Assembly (NCBI RefSeq): GCF_014349155.1
Contig: NZ_JACSIT010000067.1
Location: forward strand, 62,001-126,000
Length of the DNA stretch: 64,000 bases
Source: Neolewinella lacunae
GTDB lineage: Bacteria; Bacteroidota; Bacteroidia; Chitinophagales; Saprospiraceae
Direction of reading: 5' to 3'
Shown here: piece after piece, positions 26,350 to 35,368 of the stretch
How the letters are laid out: each line of letters begins with the position of its first letter
How positions within the stretch are numbered: the stretch's first letter is position 1
The notes under the pieces: model-generated
What the model was told of the DNA's origin: nothing
What the model saw: the letters and a program-made list of their open reading frames with translations, nothing else
The model's database searches: none
Made by a program: the position numbers and the translations under genes

Positions 26350-26562
26350 CGTCGGTCGGTTCTATTACTTAATCAAGGAAGAATTTCATGCCCGTATCGC
26401 ATCCATTGTTGAAAATACAGATGATGAAGGCCATCAGGAAATTTTCAAGTCATTGCTGACTATGAATTTTCAAGAAAACACAAAATCCTAAGTCTTGGGT
26501 TGTTGAACCATACTTTGACGTCCAAGCAAAAGTACCAGTTTCAGGGCCAGCAGACACAAGCC
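26350..26562. other. AT-rich intergenic patch, possible gene remnant
   Basis: About 26360-26490 is clearly poorer in GC than its neighbours and stays open in one plus-strand frame (ending FKSLLTMNFQENTKS and a stop at 26491). There is no start codon or promoter, and the upstream part of that frame is antisense to the GNAT gene. It may be the tail of a foreign gene whose front has been lost. Confidence 0.25.
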
Positions 26563-26982
26563 CTACTCCCCCACCACCTCATAATCCCACGTAACCACTA
26601 CCCCACCCGCTTTGAGCATCAGGCTGACGGAACACAGCTGCTCCATGCTCAGGCGGCAAGCCCGCTCGGCCTTCTTTTCATCCACTTCCCCCACCAGCGT
26701 GTAATGTACGTGAATGGCCGTAAAGAGCCGCGGTTCTTCCTCCCGCCGGGTGCCGGAGACGCTGATGCGCAGGTCTTTGAGGTCCTGCCGCTGCTTGCGC
26801 AGGAGGAGAATGACGTCGATGCTGGAACAACTGCCCACGGCCGCCAGCAACAGCTGCATCGGCCGCATCGCGGAGTTGCTCCCGCCAATGGCCGTGCTGC
26901 CATCCGCCCGTACGGTGTGTCCTTCTTCGTTGGTGGCTTCGAGGTGGAAAGCGTCGTCAAGGCGATGCAGATGAACGGTCAT
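26563..26982 (-). CDS. OsmC/Ohr-family peroxiredoxin-like protein
   Basis: A 139-residue cytoplasmic protein of the OsmC fold, which reduces organic hydroperoxides with two cysteines. C52 in AAVGSCSSIDV is the peroxidatic position and C117 in MEQLCSVS the resolving one; the gap fits the family. It is closer to the YhfA/OsmC-like branch than to Ohr. It lies 26 bp downstream of the 27009-27428 gene and in the same direction, making it the last gene of a probable three-gene operon with a lipoprotein at its head. Confidence 0.88.
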   Translation of the reverse strand: MTVHLHRLDDAFHLEATNEEGHTVRADGSTAIGGSNSAMRPMQLLLAAVGSCSSIDVILLLRKQRQDLKDLRISVSGTRREEEPRLFTAIHVHYTLVGEVDEKKAERACRLSMEQLCSVSLMLKAGGVVVTWDYEVVGE

Positions 26983-27008
26983 GTGGGAAATATTTTAAGA
27001 CCCGAACA

Positions 27009-27428
27009 TCAGTCTTCCAGGACGGGTTGACCGAGCACCACCCGCACTTCGGGGGAAAGGCGAACGATGATCTTTAAAATCAGCGGGTCCTTCAAAGGAG
27101 CCTTGGTTTGCTTTTGCATCCGGTAAGCGGTGCGGATGGCGGAAAAGACCATCGAAATGGCTACTTCCCCTTTGTGGGCTTCGGCGCGTCTGGCCAGGGC
27201 CTCTTCCTTCCAGTCTTCGTGTTTGCCCAGTAGTTCCACGTTGAGGGATGGGCTGATCGCCAGCGCCATCGAGAAGCTGGTAATCTCCAACCCGTAGGCA
27301 CTCAACTGGGGGAAAATCTTCATCCAGTCCTCAATGACCTCCAAAGTCTTTTCCTTGGCACCCTCCCCGACGGTGCCCGCCAGGTCACTCACCCCCTTGC
27401 GGGCCGCATTCCAGATGTCTTCCAGCAT
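27009..27428 (-). CDS. Hypothetical helical protein
   Basis: A 139-residue protein that I do not recognise. It is soluble, mostly helical and charged, with an early KGVSDLAGTVGEGAKEKT segment, a central hydrophobic stretch (LEITSFSMALAIS) and no cysteines or catalytic signature. Its ATG is only 3 bp from the stop of the upstream lipoprotein gene, and OsmC follows 26 bp later, so it is certainly in an operon with them. Co-expression with a peroxidase-like protein hints at an envelope-stress role; this is inference only. Confidence 0.7.
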   Translation of the reverse strand: MLEDIWNAARKGVSDLAGTVGEGAKEKTLEVIEDWMKIFPQLSAYGLEITSFSMALAISPSLNVELLGKHEDWKEEALARRAEAHKGEVAISMVFSAIRTAYRMQKQTKAPLKDPLILKIIVRLSPEVRVVLGQPVLED

Positions 27429-27431
27429 GGT

Positions 27432-28199
27432 TTACTTGAATTTCACTTCGCCGCTCAGTGCATTGACCAACGCCTGGGGCTTGTCCATCAGGTCCAGAAA
27501 GGGAATGACCTGGGTAAGGGTTTTGCCCTCCACGGTGTGGCCCGGGAAGCCCTTCACTTTTTTCACCTTGCCCGGAAGCTCCAGCGTGTAGATGATCGAT
27601 GCATCGCTGAACATCTGCTTCATCATCTCGGCGCCCTCTTCACCCAGGTCGGAATTGGCCATGGGGTTAACGAAGTCGGGAGAAACACTGCTCGTACAGG
27701 TGAATTTTTTTCCCTGGAGGGTATAGCTGCTCAGCATGCCATCCTGGCCACCAAAACCGGCCATGGGGTTTTCTTCTTCGGGCTTGTTGGCCTTGGCCAT
27801 CAACGCGTTGAACTGCGCAATTTGCGCAACATCGTCGAAGGCAAAGAAGGTCTTCACGTAGCCCACCCCTTCCTCGAAGTTGATGTACATGCGCCCGTTT
27901 GCACGCCCCACCAAATCGCGTTCGCCGGCCGACCAGTCCGGGTTCAACGGCCCCAATTGGTCCAGCATCACCCAGGTAGAATCAACGGATTGCTCACCTT
28001 CCGGCTTACCATTTTTGGCCATTTCCTCTTCCATCGCCATTTTGAAGAAGGGATTACTGATCATCTCTCCCAGGTCAACCGTAGCAACCTGCTCGCCGGA
28101 ACCGTCCGCCCGCAAGGTCACCTTGTTTTCAATGGTCAAACAAGCAGAAAGCATAGCGGCCGTGACAATGGCCAGCAGGAAAAGGAGTGGACGACGCAT
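27432..28199 (-). CDS. Lipoprotein of unknown function
   Basis: A 255-residue protein with signal peptide MRRPLLFLLAIVTAAMLSAC and lipobox LSAC, so it is anchored to a membrane after acylation at that Cys. The mature part starts LTIENKVTLRADGSGEQVATVDL, a beta-hairpin pattern seen in many Bacteroidota lipoproteins, and has a central region rich in Met and acidic residues. I know no function. The start at 28199 was chosen because it places the signal peptide at the N-terminus; a longer frame begins at 28343. First gene of the operon with 27009-27428 and osmC. Confidence 0.75.
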   Translation of the reverse strand: MRRPLLFLLAIVTAAMLSACLTIENKVTLRADGSGEQVATVDLGEMISNPFFKMAMEEEMAKNGKPEGEQSVDSTWVMLDQLGPLNPDWSAGERDLVGRANGRMYINFEEGVGYVKTFFAFDDVAQIAQFNALMAKANKPEEENPMAGFGGQDGMLSSYTLQGKKFTCTSSVSPDFVNPMANSDLGEEGAEMMKQMFSDASIIYTLELPGKVKKVKGFPGHTVEGKTLTQVIPFLDLMDKPQALVNALSGEVKFK

Positions 28200-28310
28200 G
28201 ATGATTGGTTTAAAGTACGTAAGAAGCGCTAAGCTACGGCACTTTAAACCGTCTTTCGCCCAGCAAGGTGAAGGTTCTGCCCAACGGGGCATAACGGACG
28301 ACGCAACATG

Positions 28311-28341
28311 GCCCCGGAGTGACCAACGGCCACCCCGGGGC
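28311..28341 (-). terminator. GC-rich hairpin after metK
   Basis: GCCCCGG (28311-28317) pairs with CCGGGGC (28335-28341) just past the metK stop. No T-run follows on either strand, so terminator function is uncertain. Confidence 0.35.
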
Positions 28342-28361
28342 AAATAATCTTTCCGCTGGAT

Positions 28362-29615
28362 TTACAGCCCAAAGGCCGTCTTGACCTTTTTAACGTAATC
28401 GAGCTTTTCCCAGGTGAAAGTCTCCACTTTAACGGTCTTGGTTTTACCGGAACCGTCGCGGAAGGTCAGTTTTTTCGTTTCCGGCTCCCGGCCCATGTGG
28501 CCGTAGGCGGCGGTATCGGAGTAGATGGGATTGCGCAGCTTGAGGCGTTTCTCAATCGCGTAGGGGCGCATATCGAACAGCTCCATGACCTTTTCGGCGA
28601 TCTGGGCATCGCTCAGGTCTACCTTTGCCGAGCCATTCGTGTTGACGTAAATGTTGGTGGGCTTGGCCACGCCGATGGCGTAGCTGACTTGTACAAGCAT
28701 CTCACCGGCAACCCCGGCGGCCACCAGGTTTTTGGCGATGTGCCGCGTGGCGTAGGCCGCCGAACGGTCTACCTTGCTGGGGTCTTTGCCCGAAAACGCC
28801 CCGCCGCCGTGGGCTCCCTTACCACCGTAGGTGTCTACGATGATCTTGCGGCCCGTCAGGCCCGTGTCGCCGTGCGGTCCGCCAATGACGAACTTGCCCG
28901 TGGGGTTGACGTGGTAGGTGATGCCGTCAGTAAACAGGCTCCGCAGGCTCTTCTTCAGGCCCTTGCGCACGCGGGGGATGACGATTTTGATGACGTCCTC
29001 ACGGATGCGCTCCAGCATTTTTTTGTCCTTGTCGAATTCGTCGTGCTGGGTGGAAACAACGATGGAATCGATGCGGATCGGCTGGTGGTTGTCGTCGTAC
29101 TCGATGGTGACCTGGCTCTTGGAGTCGGGGCGCAGATACTTCATTTTCTTGCCTTCCTTGCGGATGGCGGCCAGCTCCCGGAGAATCCGGTGGCTCAGGT
29201 CCAGGGCCAGCGGCATGTAGTTGTCGGTTTCGTCGGTAGCGTAGCCGAACATCATCCCTTGGTCGCCCGCCCCCTGGTCTTCCGCCTCGGCACGCTCTAC
29301 ACCCTGGTTGATGTCGGGGCTCTGCTCGTGGATAGCCGAAAGTACGCCGCAGGAGTTGGCCTCGAACATGTACTCACTCTTGGTGTAACCGATCCGGCGG
29401 ATCACGTCGCGCGCCAGCTGCTGTACGTCCAGGTACGTGCTCGATTTTACCTCGCCAGCCAGCACCACCTGGCCGGTCGTTACGAGGGTTTCGCAGGCGA
29501 CTTTAGAACTGGGGTCAAAGGCCAGGAAGTGGTCGACCAGGTTATCGCTGATTTGGTCAGCTACTTTATCGGGGTGCCCTTCGGAGACGGACTCGGAGGT
29601 AAACAGGTATGGCAT
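28362..29615 (-). CDS. metK: S-adenosylmethionine synthetase
   Basis: A 417-residue cytosolic enzyme making S-adenosylmethionine from methionine and ATP. The family motifs are all present: the N-terminal [19 protein letters not shown], the ATP-binding [12 protein letters not shown], and the P-loop-like [19 protein letters not shown] near 268-286. Length is slightly above the usual 385-400 because of a Lys-rich insertion near 155 and a longer C-terminus. The mRNA leader is only about 20 nt from the -7 box at 29637-29644, so there is no room for a SAM riboswitch. It supplies the methyl donor used by the methyltransferases in this window. Confidence 0.96.
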   Translation of the reverse strand: MPYLFTSESVSEGHPDKVADQISDNLVDHFLAFDPSSKVACETLVTTGQVVLAGEVKSSTYLDVQQLARDVIRRIGYTKSEYMFEANSCGVLSAIHEQSPDINQGVERAEAEDQGAGDQGMMFGYATDETDNYMPLALDLSHRILRELAAIRKEGKKMKYLRPDSKSQVTIEYDDNHQPIRIDSIVVSTQHDEFDKDKKMLERIREDVIKIVIPRVRKGLKKSLRSLFTDGITYHVNPTGKFVIGGPHGDTGLTGRKIIVDTYGGKGAHGGGAFSGKDPSKVDRSAAYATRHIAKNLVAAGVAGEMLVQVSYAIGVAKPTNIYVNTNGSAKVDLSDAQIAEKVMELFDMRPYAIEKRLKLRNPIYSDTAAYGHMGREPETKKLTFRDGSGKTKTVKVETFTWEKLDYVKKVKTAFGL

Positions 29616-29636
29616 TTGGTTATTTTTTACGGGGCG

Positions 29637-29644
29637 CTAAGGTA
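29637..29644 (-). promoter_or_regulatory. -7 box for metK
   Basis: Minus-strand TACCTTAG, 21 bp upstream of the ATG at 29615. Confidence 0.45.
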
Positions 29645-29741
29645 GCTTGACCGACAATAGTATGGTAGTCAGCGGGCAATTTAGTACCCCACCGGACGGG
29701 CTTTAGCGCTAAATCAGCGTTTTGCGGCCCCTTTTCCTTTT

Positions 29742-29852
29742 GGGCGCGGCCGCAGGTGCCAGGAAGAGTGCGCGAGCAAGCGAAGGAGCGAGTCACCTCC
29801 CTTCCAGTCGTCCCCCCCCCTCCCGACCCCGGAGGGGTCCAACCTCAATAAC
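29742..29852 (+). repeat. Dispersed NotI-core repeat, copy 4, with GC hairpin module
   Basis: Exact core at 29742-29760, a diverged purine-rich tail (GCGAAGGAGCGAG) and then a C-run and a CCCGACCCCGGAGGGGTCC segment that resembles the hairpin module attached to the copies at 31.8, 58.7 and 62.9 kb. It lies between metK and manA. Confidence 0.8.
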
Positions 29853-29974
29853 CCCGGATAAGGGCGCGAAGCGTCCGCAATCCGGGGTACTGCGCGAAGC
29901 GTCCGCAAGCCAACCTAAACTAAAAACCTCCACAACTTACCTTTACCACGAATAAAAGCCGCATACCTATCCAT

Positions 29975-31189
29975 ATGCCCAAACAACCCACCGCCATCGA
30001 AGGCATTCTCCAATCTTACGCCTGGGGCGGCACCCAGTTTCTGGCTGAGTTCCTGCAACAGCCCAACCCCTCGCAAGGTCCCCAGGCCGAACTCTGGCTG
30101 GGTGCCCATCCCAAAGGCCCCGCCAAAGTGGTGGGTAGTGAAACTACGCTGGACGTCCTGATCGACGAAAACCCCCAACAAATGCTCGGCCCCACAGTAG
30201 CCGCGCGCTTTTCCGCGACCCTACCCTTCCTGTTTAAGGTGCTCGACGTACGGGAAATGCTCTCCATCCAAATCCACCCCACCAAAGCCGCCGCTGAGGC
30301 TGGTTTTGCCCGCGAAGAAGCCGCCGGCATCCCCCGTACCGCCGACCACCGCAACTACCGCGACCCCAACCACAAACCCGAACTCGGCGTTGCCCTCACC
30401 GACTTTTACCTGCTCCACGGCTTTCGCAACCCCGACGAAATTCGCCAAACCCTCCAGTCCGTCCCCGGCTGGCAAGCCCTCGAACCTTACCTCCGGCGGG
30501 GCATCCCCGAACTCTACCGCTACGTGATGGAAGCCGGGCAGGACCGCGTCGATGAACTCCTCCATCCGCTCGCTGGACAACTTCGCAACACAAGCGGCCA
30601 CGACCGCAGCACGCCCGCCTTCTGGGCCCGCCGCGCCCTGGAACAGTACACCCGGGAGGGCCACTACGACCGCGGCATCTTCAGCATCTACTGGTTCAAC
30701 ATCGTCCACCTGCGGCCGGGCGAAGGCATTTTTCAGGACGCGGGGATTCCCCACGCCTACCTGGCCGGCAGCTGTCTGGAGCTGATGGCCAACAGCGACA
30801 ACGTCTTGCGCGGCGGCCTAACCCCCAAACACATTGACGTGCCCGAGCTGCTGGCCCACATCGACTGCTCCGCCGTAACCCCGCAAATTCTGCAACCCGC
30901 GCCCGGGCCAGGTGATTGGAAGCACTACCCCACTCCCGCGCCAGATTTTTCCCTCTCCCTCCAGGATGCCACCGCAGGAGACAGGGTCACGGCAGACTGC
31001 CCGTTGGGACCGGCCATTTTGCTGCTGCTCGACGGGCAAGTGAAGCACGAAGCCAGCGGCCTCCAGCTCCACACCCGGCAGCGTGCCGCGTTTTTACCCG
31101 CCGGCGAAAGTTATTCCTTTGAAGTCACGGCGGATTGCCGGGTTTACCTGGCCGCCGTAGGGGAAATGCCCCGGCTACCAAAGCAATGA
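29975..31189 (+). CDS. manA: Mannose-6-phosphate isomerase, class I
   Basis: A 404-residue zinc enzyme interconverting mannose-6-phosphate and fructose-6-phosphate. The zinc ligands of class I PMI are visible: Q99 and H101 (SIQIHP), E136 (NHKPELGVAL) and H260 (GIPHAYLAG). The N-terminal SYAWGG motif and the double cupin layout agree. Length is near that of class I bacterial enzymes. It provides mannose-6-phosphate for GDP-sugar synthesis or feeds mannose into glycolysis. A hairpin overlapping its stop codon separates it from the convergent tRNA-Ser gene. Confidence 0.92.
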   Translation: MPKQPTAIEGILQSYAWGGTQFLAEFLQQPNPSQGPQAELWLGAHPKGPAKVVGSETTLDVLIDENPQQMLGPTVAARFSATLPFLFKVLDVREMLSIQIHPTKAAAEAGFAREEAAGIPRTADHRNYRDPNHKPELGVALTDFYLLHGFRNPDEIRQTLQSVPGWQALEPYLRRGIPELYRYVMEAGQDRVDELLHPLAGQLRNTSGHDRSTPAFWARRALEQYTREGHYDRGIFSIYWFNIVHLRPGEGIFQDAGIPHAYLAGSCLELMANSDNVLRGGLTPKHIDVPELLAHIDCSAVTPQILQPAPGPGDWKHYPTPAPDFSLSLQDATAGDRVTADCPLGPAILLLLDGQVKHEASGLQLHTRQRAAFLPAGESYSFEVTADCRVYLAAVGEMPRLPKQ

Positions 31190-31216
31190 GCCCGGCCGTA
31201 AAACGACGCGGGCTCA
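31187..31216. terminator. Hairpin between manA and tRNA-Ser
   Basis: TGAGCCCG (31187-31194, containing the manA stop) pairs with CGGGCTCA (31209-31216). In the minus direction it follows the tRNA 3' end and is followed by TTGCTTT; in the plus direction it ends manA. Probably a two-way terminator. Confidence 0.5.
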
Positions 31217-31229
31217 CTAAAAATGGTTG

Positions 31230-31314
31230 CGGAGGAAGAGGGATTCGAACCCCCGGTACCTTTCAGTACGTCGGTTTTCAAGACCGGTGCATTAAACCGC
31301 TCTGCCATTCCTCC
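31230..31314 (-). tRNA. tRNA-Ser (anticodon UGA)
   Basis: Minus strand: the acceptor stem GGAGGAA pairs with TTCCTCC, discriminator G, no encoded CCA at once after it. The anticodon loop CTTGAAA gives UGA. A long variable arm (GTACTGAAAGGTAC) and T-arm GGTTCGAATCC identify a class II serine tRNA of 85 nt. Confidence 0.96.
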
Positions 31315-31326
31315 GTTAACGGGGCG

Positions 31327-31357
31327 CAAAGATATACTACGGCCCGATTCCGAACAA
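31327..31357 (-). promoter_or_regulatory. Promoter of tRNA-Ser
   Basis: On the minus strand TTG (31355-31357), a 20-nt spacer and TATCTTTG (31327-31334) form an exact Bacteroidota promoter ending 12 bp before the tRNA 5' end. Confidence 0.75.
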
Positions 31358-31473
31358 GCACCTGCGGCAAAGAAGTTGCAAAATCATTTGCCGCTTGCCG
31401 ACGAATCGCGTTGGACCAGCAAACTTCGGACCCGGTGGCGGACGTTGAAGACAGTAACATTAGTTCAATTACC

Positions 31474-32553
31474 ATGCTCTTCCTACGCTTTTTCGCTGTC
31501 TTAGTCCTCGCCATCTGCTTATTCACCTGCCAGGGGCCAAATCCGCCGGACTCCGTCGTGGACAGCAGTACCCCCGGCAGCAGCGTAGAAAATATGCCCG
31601 GCGATACCCCCGAAATTGTCACGGCTCAGGATCAGATCGCCGATACCCGCAACGACGATCCATCCACCGTAGCGCCAGAAAAATTGCCCGCCCCCGTCGC
31701 CAAAACAGCGGCTAAGACCGGGCAAGCGCCGTCGCCAGCCATTCAGGAAACTGCGGGAAGTAAGTCCCCAAAAGCCGAAGAAAAGCCGACGCCGGCCCCG
31801 TCCACCCCAGCTCCTTCGTCCACACTCCCCCCTTCGGGGGGTCGGGGGGGAGCACCTGCGTCCAGCGCCCCCGAAAGCACGGCCCCACCAGCCCCCATGT
31901 CCCCTGAGATCCCCAGCCACGCACCCTGGAACACGCTCCTGCAAGCCCACGTCAGCGACGCTGGCGTGGTGAACTACGCGGCCCTGAAAAAGCAGGAAAG
32001 TCAGCTCGATGCCTACCTGGCCAGCCTCGCCGCTAACGCGCCCACGAGCGAATGGCCCCGCAAAGCCGCCATGGCCTACTGGATCAACGCCTACAACGCC
32101 TACACCGTAAAACTGATCCTCAAAAACTACCCCGTACAGAAAATAACGGACCTCGACGGCGGCGATCCCTGGAAGGTGAAGTGGATCACCCTGGACGGCA
32201 AAAGCTACAGCCTCAACAACATCGAACACGATATTTTGCGCCCCAAATACCAGGACGCCCGCATCCATTTTGCGGTAAACTGCGCCGCCAAGTCCTGCCC
32301 GCCGCTGCCCAATCAGGCCTTTACCGCCGATAACCTCGAGAGCATGCTGCAGGCCAACGCCCGGAAATTTATCCGCAACGGGCAGTACAACCAAACGAGT
32401 GGCGAACAAATCATGGTCTCCAAAATCTTCGATTGGTACCAGGAAGACTTCGGCGATCTGCGCAGCTACCTCAACAAATACCTGGCCAGCCCCCTGCCCG
32501 AGGGCACCGACATTCGCTTCAAGGACTACGACTGGTCATTGAACGGCAAGTAA
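31474..32553 (+). CDS. DUF547 lipoprotein
   Basis: A 359-residue protein starting at the ATG at 31474, with signal peptide [19 protein letters not shown] and lipobox FTC. A long Pro/Ala/Ser-rich linker (about 20-145) leads to a DUF547 domain (about 150-359) with [18 protein letters not shown], the conserved [12 protein letters not shown] and [13 protein letters not shown], where the CAAKSCPPL Cys/Ser region is typical. DUF547 proteins are common in Bacteroidota and Proteobacteria; their activity is unknown. The linker segment [16 protein letters not shown] is encoded by a copy of the dispersed repeat with its hairpin module (31825-31870), so an interspersed element has been taken into the reading frame. 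Confidence 0.85.
   Translation: MLFLRFFAVLVLAICLFTCQGPNPPDSVVDSSTPGSSVENMPGDTPEIVTAQDQIADTRNDDPSTVAPEKLPAPVAKTAAKTGQAPSPAIQETAGSKSPKAEEKPTPAPSTPAPSSTLPPSGGRGGAPASSAPESTAPPAPMSPEIPSHAPWNTLLQAHVSDAGVVNYAALKKQESQLDAYLASLAANAPTSEWPRKAAMAYWINAYNAYTVKLILKNYPVQKITDLDGGDPWKVKWITLDGKSYSLNNIEHDILRPKYQDARIHFAVNCAAKSCPPLPNQAFTADNLESMLQANARKFIRNGQYNQTSGEQIMVSKIFDWYQEDFGDLRSYLNKYLASPLPEGTDIRFKDYDWSLNGK
31825..31870 (-). repeat. Diverged NotI-core repeat with TTCG hairpin, inside DUF547 gene
   Basis: CTCCCCCCTTCGGGGGG, then TCGGGGGGGAG and a diverged core GCACCTGCGTCCAGCGCCC. Almost the same sequence occurs at 58736 and 62870. Here it codes for part of the lipoprotein linker. Confidence 0.8.
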
Positions 32554-32559
32554 TTTTTT

Positions 32560-32577
32560 GGGCGCGGCCGCAGGTGC
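32560..32577 (+). repeat. Dispersed NotI-core repeat, copy 5
   Basis: Exact 18-bp core starting 7 bp after the DUF547 stop, directly after a TTTTTT run; a diverged tail (GGCACGGAGCAAGGCAAG) follows. Confidence 0.85.
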
Positions 32578-32703
32578 GCACTCAAGGCACGGAGCAAGGC
32601 AAGTCGACACGCCGCCGCAGCCAAAAGCGAGGTCGATCTGCCCGATAATGTCCGTTTGCTGGTGGAAAAGGCCAAAGTCTGAACAAGCTTTTGGCATCTT
32701 TCC

Positions 32704-32711
32704 TACCTTGC
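32704..32711 (+). promoter_or_regulatory. -7 box for the GH31 gene
   Basis: TACCTTGC, 19 bp upstream of the ATG at 32731. Confidence 0.4.
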
Positions 32712-32730
32712 AGCCCGAAAACTGCCCGCG

Positions 32731-35268
32731 ATGCCCAAAATACCCAAGCTTAAAAAAGCCCCCGTTTTTTCCTACGCCCCCGCCCCCCACCTGGTTTTTG
32801 ACGGCGACACGGCCAATACGGCCCGCTACGACGATGTCTATCGGGAGCACCAACCGGGCGCAGTTTCGGGCATTACCCCCCTGGGGGCCAACACCTACCG
32901 GATAGAAGGTTCGGGAACGCTGGTGCTGCACATTACGGTATGGAGCGAGCGTCTGATCCGCTTCCGCGCGACACTGGGCGCGCCGGGCCGGGACTTCAGC
33001 TACGCCCTCGACCCCGCCGCCCGCCCCGGACTGGTGAAAACGACGGTGCTGGAAAACAAAACGGCCTTTACGCTCCAGACCGCAGCGCTGGAAGTAAGTA
33101 TCTCCAAGGCCGATGGCACGGTCAGCATAACGGACCGCGCAACGGGAACGGTCTTGCACGAGCACAGTTCAGGGCTTTATTTGCGCACTACCCTGCTGGA
33201 GGGCATCCAGCAGGTACGTTTGCAGTTCCGGACCAGCGCCGAAGAGGGATTTTACGGCATGGGCGACAAAGCCTGGGACACCGACCTGCAAGGCACCGAA
33301 TGGTCGAATTATAACGAAGACGCCTTTGCGTTCACCCGCGACCGAAAAACGAACTACCGTTCCATCCCCTTTTTTTACGGCCTGCGCGAAGGCTATGGCT
33401 ACGGGATTTTTCTGGACAATACCTACCGCAGCCACTTCGACTTCAACAGCCATAAGAACCAGGTGGCTACGGTCTGGGCCGACGGCGGAGAACTGAATTA
33501 CTACTTCCTGGCCGGACCGGCCCTGGACGACGTTGCAGCGGCCTACCATCAGCTGACGGGGCTTCCAGAGCTGCCGCCGCTGTGGGCCTTGGGTTTCCAC
33601 CAGTGCCGGTGGAGCTACTATCCGGAAAGCCGCGTGCGGGAGTTGGCCGATACCTTCCGCGCCAAACGCATCCCCTGCGACGCCATTTACCTGGACATCG
33701 ACTACATGGACGGCTACCGCTGTTTCACCTGGAACCACGATTATTTTCCAGACCCCAAAGGAATGATCCACGACCTGCGTGAACAAGGTTTCCATACGGT
33801 GGTGATGATCGATCCGGGCATTCGCGTCGATGAAAACTACTCCGTCTACGCCGCAGGAATGGCCGAAGATGCCTTCTGCAAGCGCGGTTCGGGAGAATTG
33901 ATGGTGGGCCCGGTGTGGCCCCCGGAATGTGTCTGGCCAGATTACACCAAGGCGAGCGTCCGGTCGTGGTGGGGACAGCTCTACCGCGAACTCTACTGCG
34001 AGCAAGGGGTCAGTGGCTTCTGGAACGACATGAACGAGCCGGCGATGTTTAAGGTCAATCGCCTGACCTTCCCCGACGACGTCCGCCACGACTACGACGG
34101 TGCACCGACGGACCACCGCAAGGCCCACAACATCTACGGCATGCAAATGACCCGGGCCAGCTACGAGGGCTTGAAGACACTGCAACCAGCCAAGCGTCCT
34201 TTCCTCCTCGGCCGGGCCAACTTCAGCGGGGGGCAACGCCACGCAGCCCTGTGGACGGGAGACAACGTAGCCAGCTGGGAACACCTGCAAATTGCCAACC
34301 GGCAGTGCATCCGCCTGGCCATCAGCGGGTACAGCATGGTGGGTACCGACATCGGCGGCTTCGTGGACGACCCTAGTCCGGAATTGCTGACGCGGTGGCT
34401 GCAGTTGGCCGTTTTTCATCCTTTGATGCGCATCCACAGCATGGGCAATAACGCCGACGGGGCCGCCGAGGTAGAAGCGGAAGAAGTAAAAAAAGCCGAA
34501 GCCACCAACCGCCAGGACCAAGAGCCCTGGGTTCACGGCAAAGAGCATACCCGCAACAACCGCAAAGCCATTGAACTGCGCTACGAGCTGCTGCCCTACC
34601 TCTACACCAGCTTCCGGCAGCACCTCGTGACGGGCAAGCCAGTCCTGCGGAACCTCTTCTTCCACGACCAACGCGATCCGCTCTGCCGGACCTACAGCGA
34701 CCAGTTCCTCTTTGGCGAAGACCTTCTGGTCTGTCCTGTCCTGAAAAAAGGCGTCAAGAAAATGGAAGTGTACCTGCCCCGCGGGGAATGGTATGACTTT
34801 TGGGAGGGCACCCCGCACCCTGGCCAGCAAATCCTGAAAATCAAAGTCAAGGCCAGCCGTATTCCCATTTTTGTCCGGGCCGGCGCATCCCTGCCCACCG
34901 CCGAAGTGGTGCAGAGTACCAGCGAACTCAGTAAGGCCACTACGCTCCACCTCAGCGTTTTTGCGGCTACCACGGGAAGCAGCAAATTTTACTGGGACGC
35001 GGGCGAAGGGTACGGCCACGCCGCTGGTCAGTACACCGAGCGCACTTACCAACTGACCCGCCTGGGCAAAAAAACGACCTTGGCGCAGAGCATCCGGGGA
35101 GATTTCAACGCCAGCTTCCAAACCATTCAGGTGCGCTTTCTGGGCCTGGAGGAAATCCCGAAGAAAATCCGCGTCGATGGGCACAAGGTTAGCAGTGGAG
35201 TTTCCCGGAGTAAGCACGAACTGGTAGTGCAGGTCCCCTTCGATTTTGAAGAAATTGTCTTGGGTTGA
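32731..35268 (+). CDS. Glycoside hydrolase family 31 (alpha-glucosidase type)
   Basis: An 845-residue retaining alpha-glycosidase. The catalytic nucleophile is D433 in the family signature GFWNDMNEPAMF, and D511 in WTGDNVASWEH is the likely acid/base. The N-terminal beta-sandwich (about 40-260) precedes the TIM barrel (CDAIYLDIDYMDGYR), followed by the C-terminal beta domains (CPVLKKGVKKMEVYLPRGEWYDFW). There is no signal peptide, so it probably acts in the cytoplasm on malto- or isomalto-oligosaccharides, in line with glgP at 17 kb. The exact linkage specificity cannot be told. It is a single-gene unit behind a repeat copy. Confidence 0.92.
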   Translation: MPKIPKLKKAPVFSYAPAPHLVFDGDTANTARYDDVYREHQPGAVSGITPLGANTYRIEGSGTLVLHITVWSERLIRFRATLGAPGRDFSYALDPAARPGLVKTTVLENKTAFTLQTAALEVSISKADGTVSITDRATGTVLHEHSSGLYLRTTLLEGIQQVRLQFRTSAEEGFYGMGDKAWDTDLQGTEWSNYNEDAFAFTRDRKTNYRSIPFFYGLREGYGYGIFLDNTYRSHFDFNSHKNQVATVWADGGELNYYFLAGPALDDVAAAYHQLTGLPELPPLWALGFHQCRWSYYPESRVRELADTFRAKRIPCDAIYLDIDYMDGYRCFTWNHDYFPDPKGMIHDLREQGFHTVVMIDPGIRVDENYSVYAAGMAEDAFCKRGSGELMVGPVWPPECVWPDYTKASVRSWWGQLYRELYCEQGVSGFWNDMNEPAMFKVNRLTFPDDVRHDYDGAPTDHRKAHNIYGMQMTRASYEGLKTLQPAKRPFLLGRANFSGGQRHAALWTGDNVASWEHLQIANRQCIRLAISGYSMVGTDIGGFVDDPSPELLTRWLQLAVFHPLMRIHSMGNNADGAAEVEAEEVKKAEATNRQDQEPWVHGKEHTRNNRKAIELRYELLPYLYTSFRQHLVTGKPVLRNLFFHDQRDPLCRTYSDQFLFGEDLLVCPVLKKGVKKMEVYLPRGEWYDFWEGTPHPGQQILKIKVKASRIPIFVRAGASLPTAEVVQSTSELSKATTLHLSVFAATTGSSKFYWDAGEGYGHAAGQYTERTYQLTRLGKKTTLAQSIRGDFNASFQTIQVRFLGLEEIPKKIRVDGHKVSSGVSRSKHELVVQVPFDFEEIVLG

Positions 35269-35368
35269 GTGAGAAAGCGCGGCCATTAAACTGCTGGCTT
35301 TTTGCGCAGCGGTGAACGGCGGTCGGTCTCCGTTGTTATGCTGGCCAACTTATTAATATCATCGCACC

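Noticed and set aside
29616-29660. SAM riboswitch before metK
   Set aside because: The promoter leaves only about 20 nt of leader; there is no space for the aptamer.
33169-35286. Minus-strand open frame of 705 codons
   Set aside because: Fully antisense to the GH31 gene, which has intact catalytic motifs; an effect of high GC and codon bias.
35269-35368. FMN riboswitch before ribE
   Set aside because: The 100-bp gap is too short and has none of the conserved RFN-element segments.
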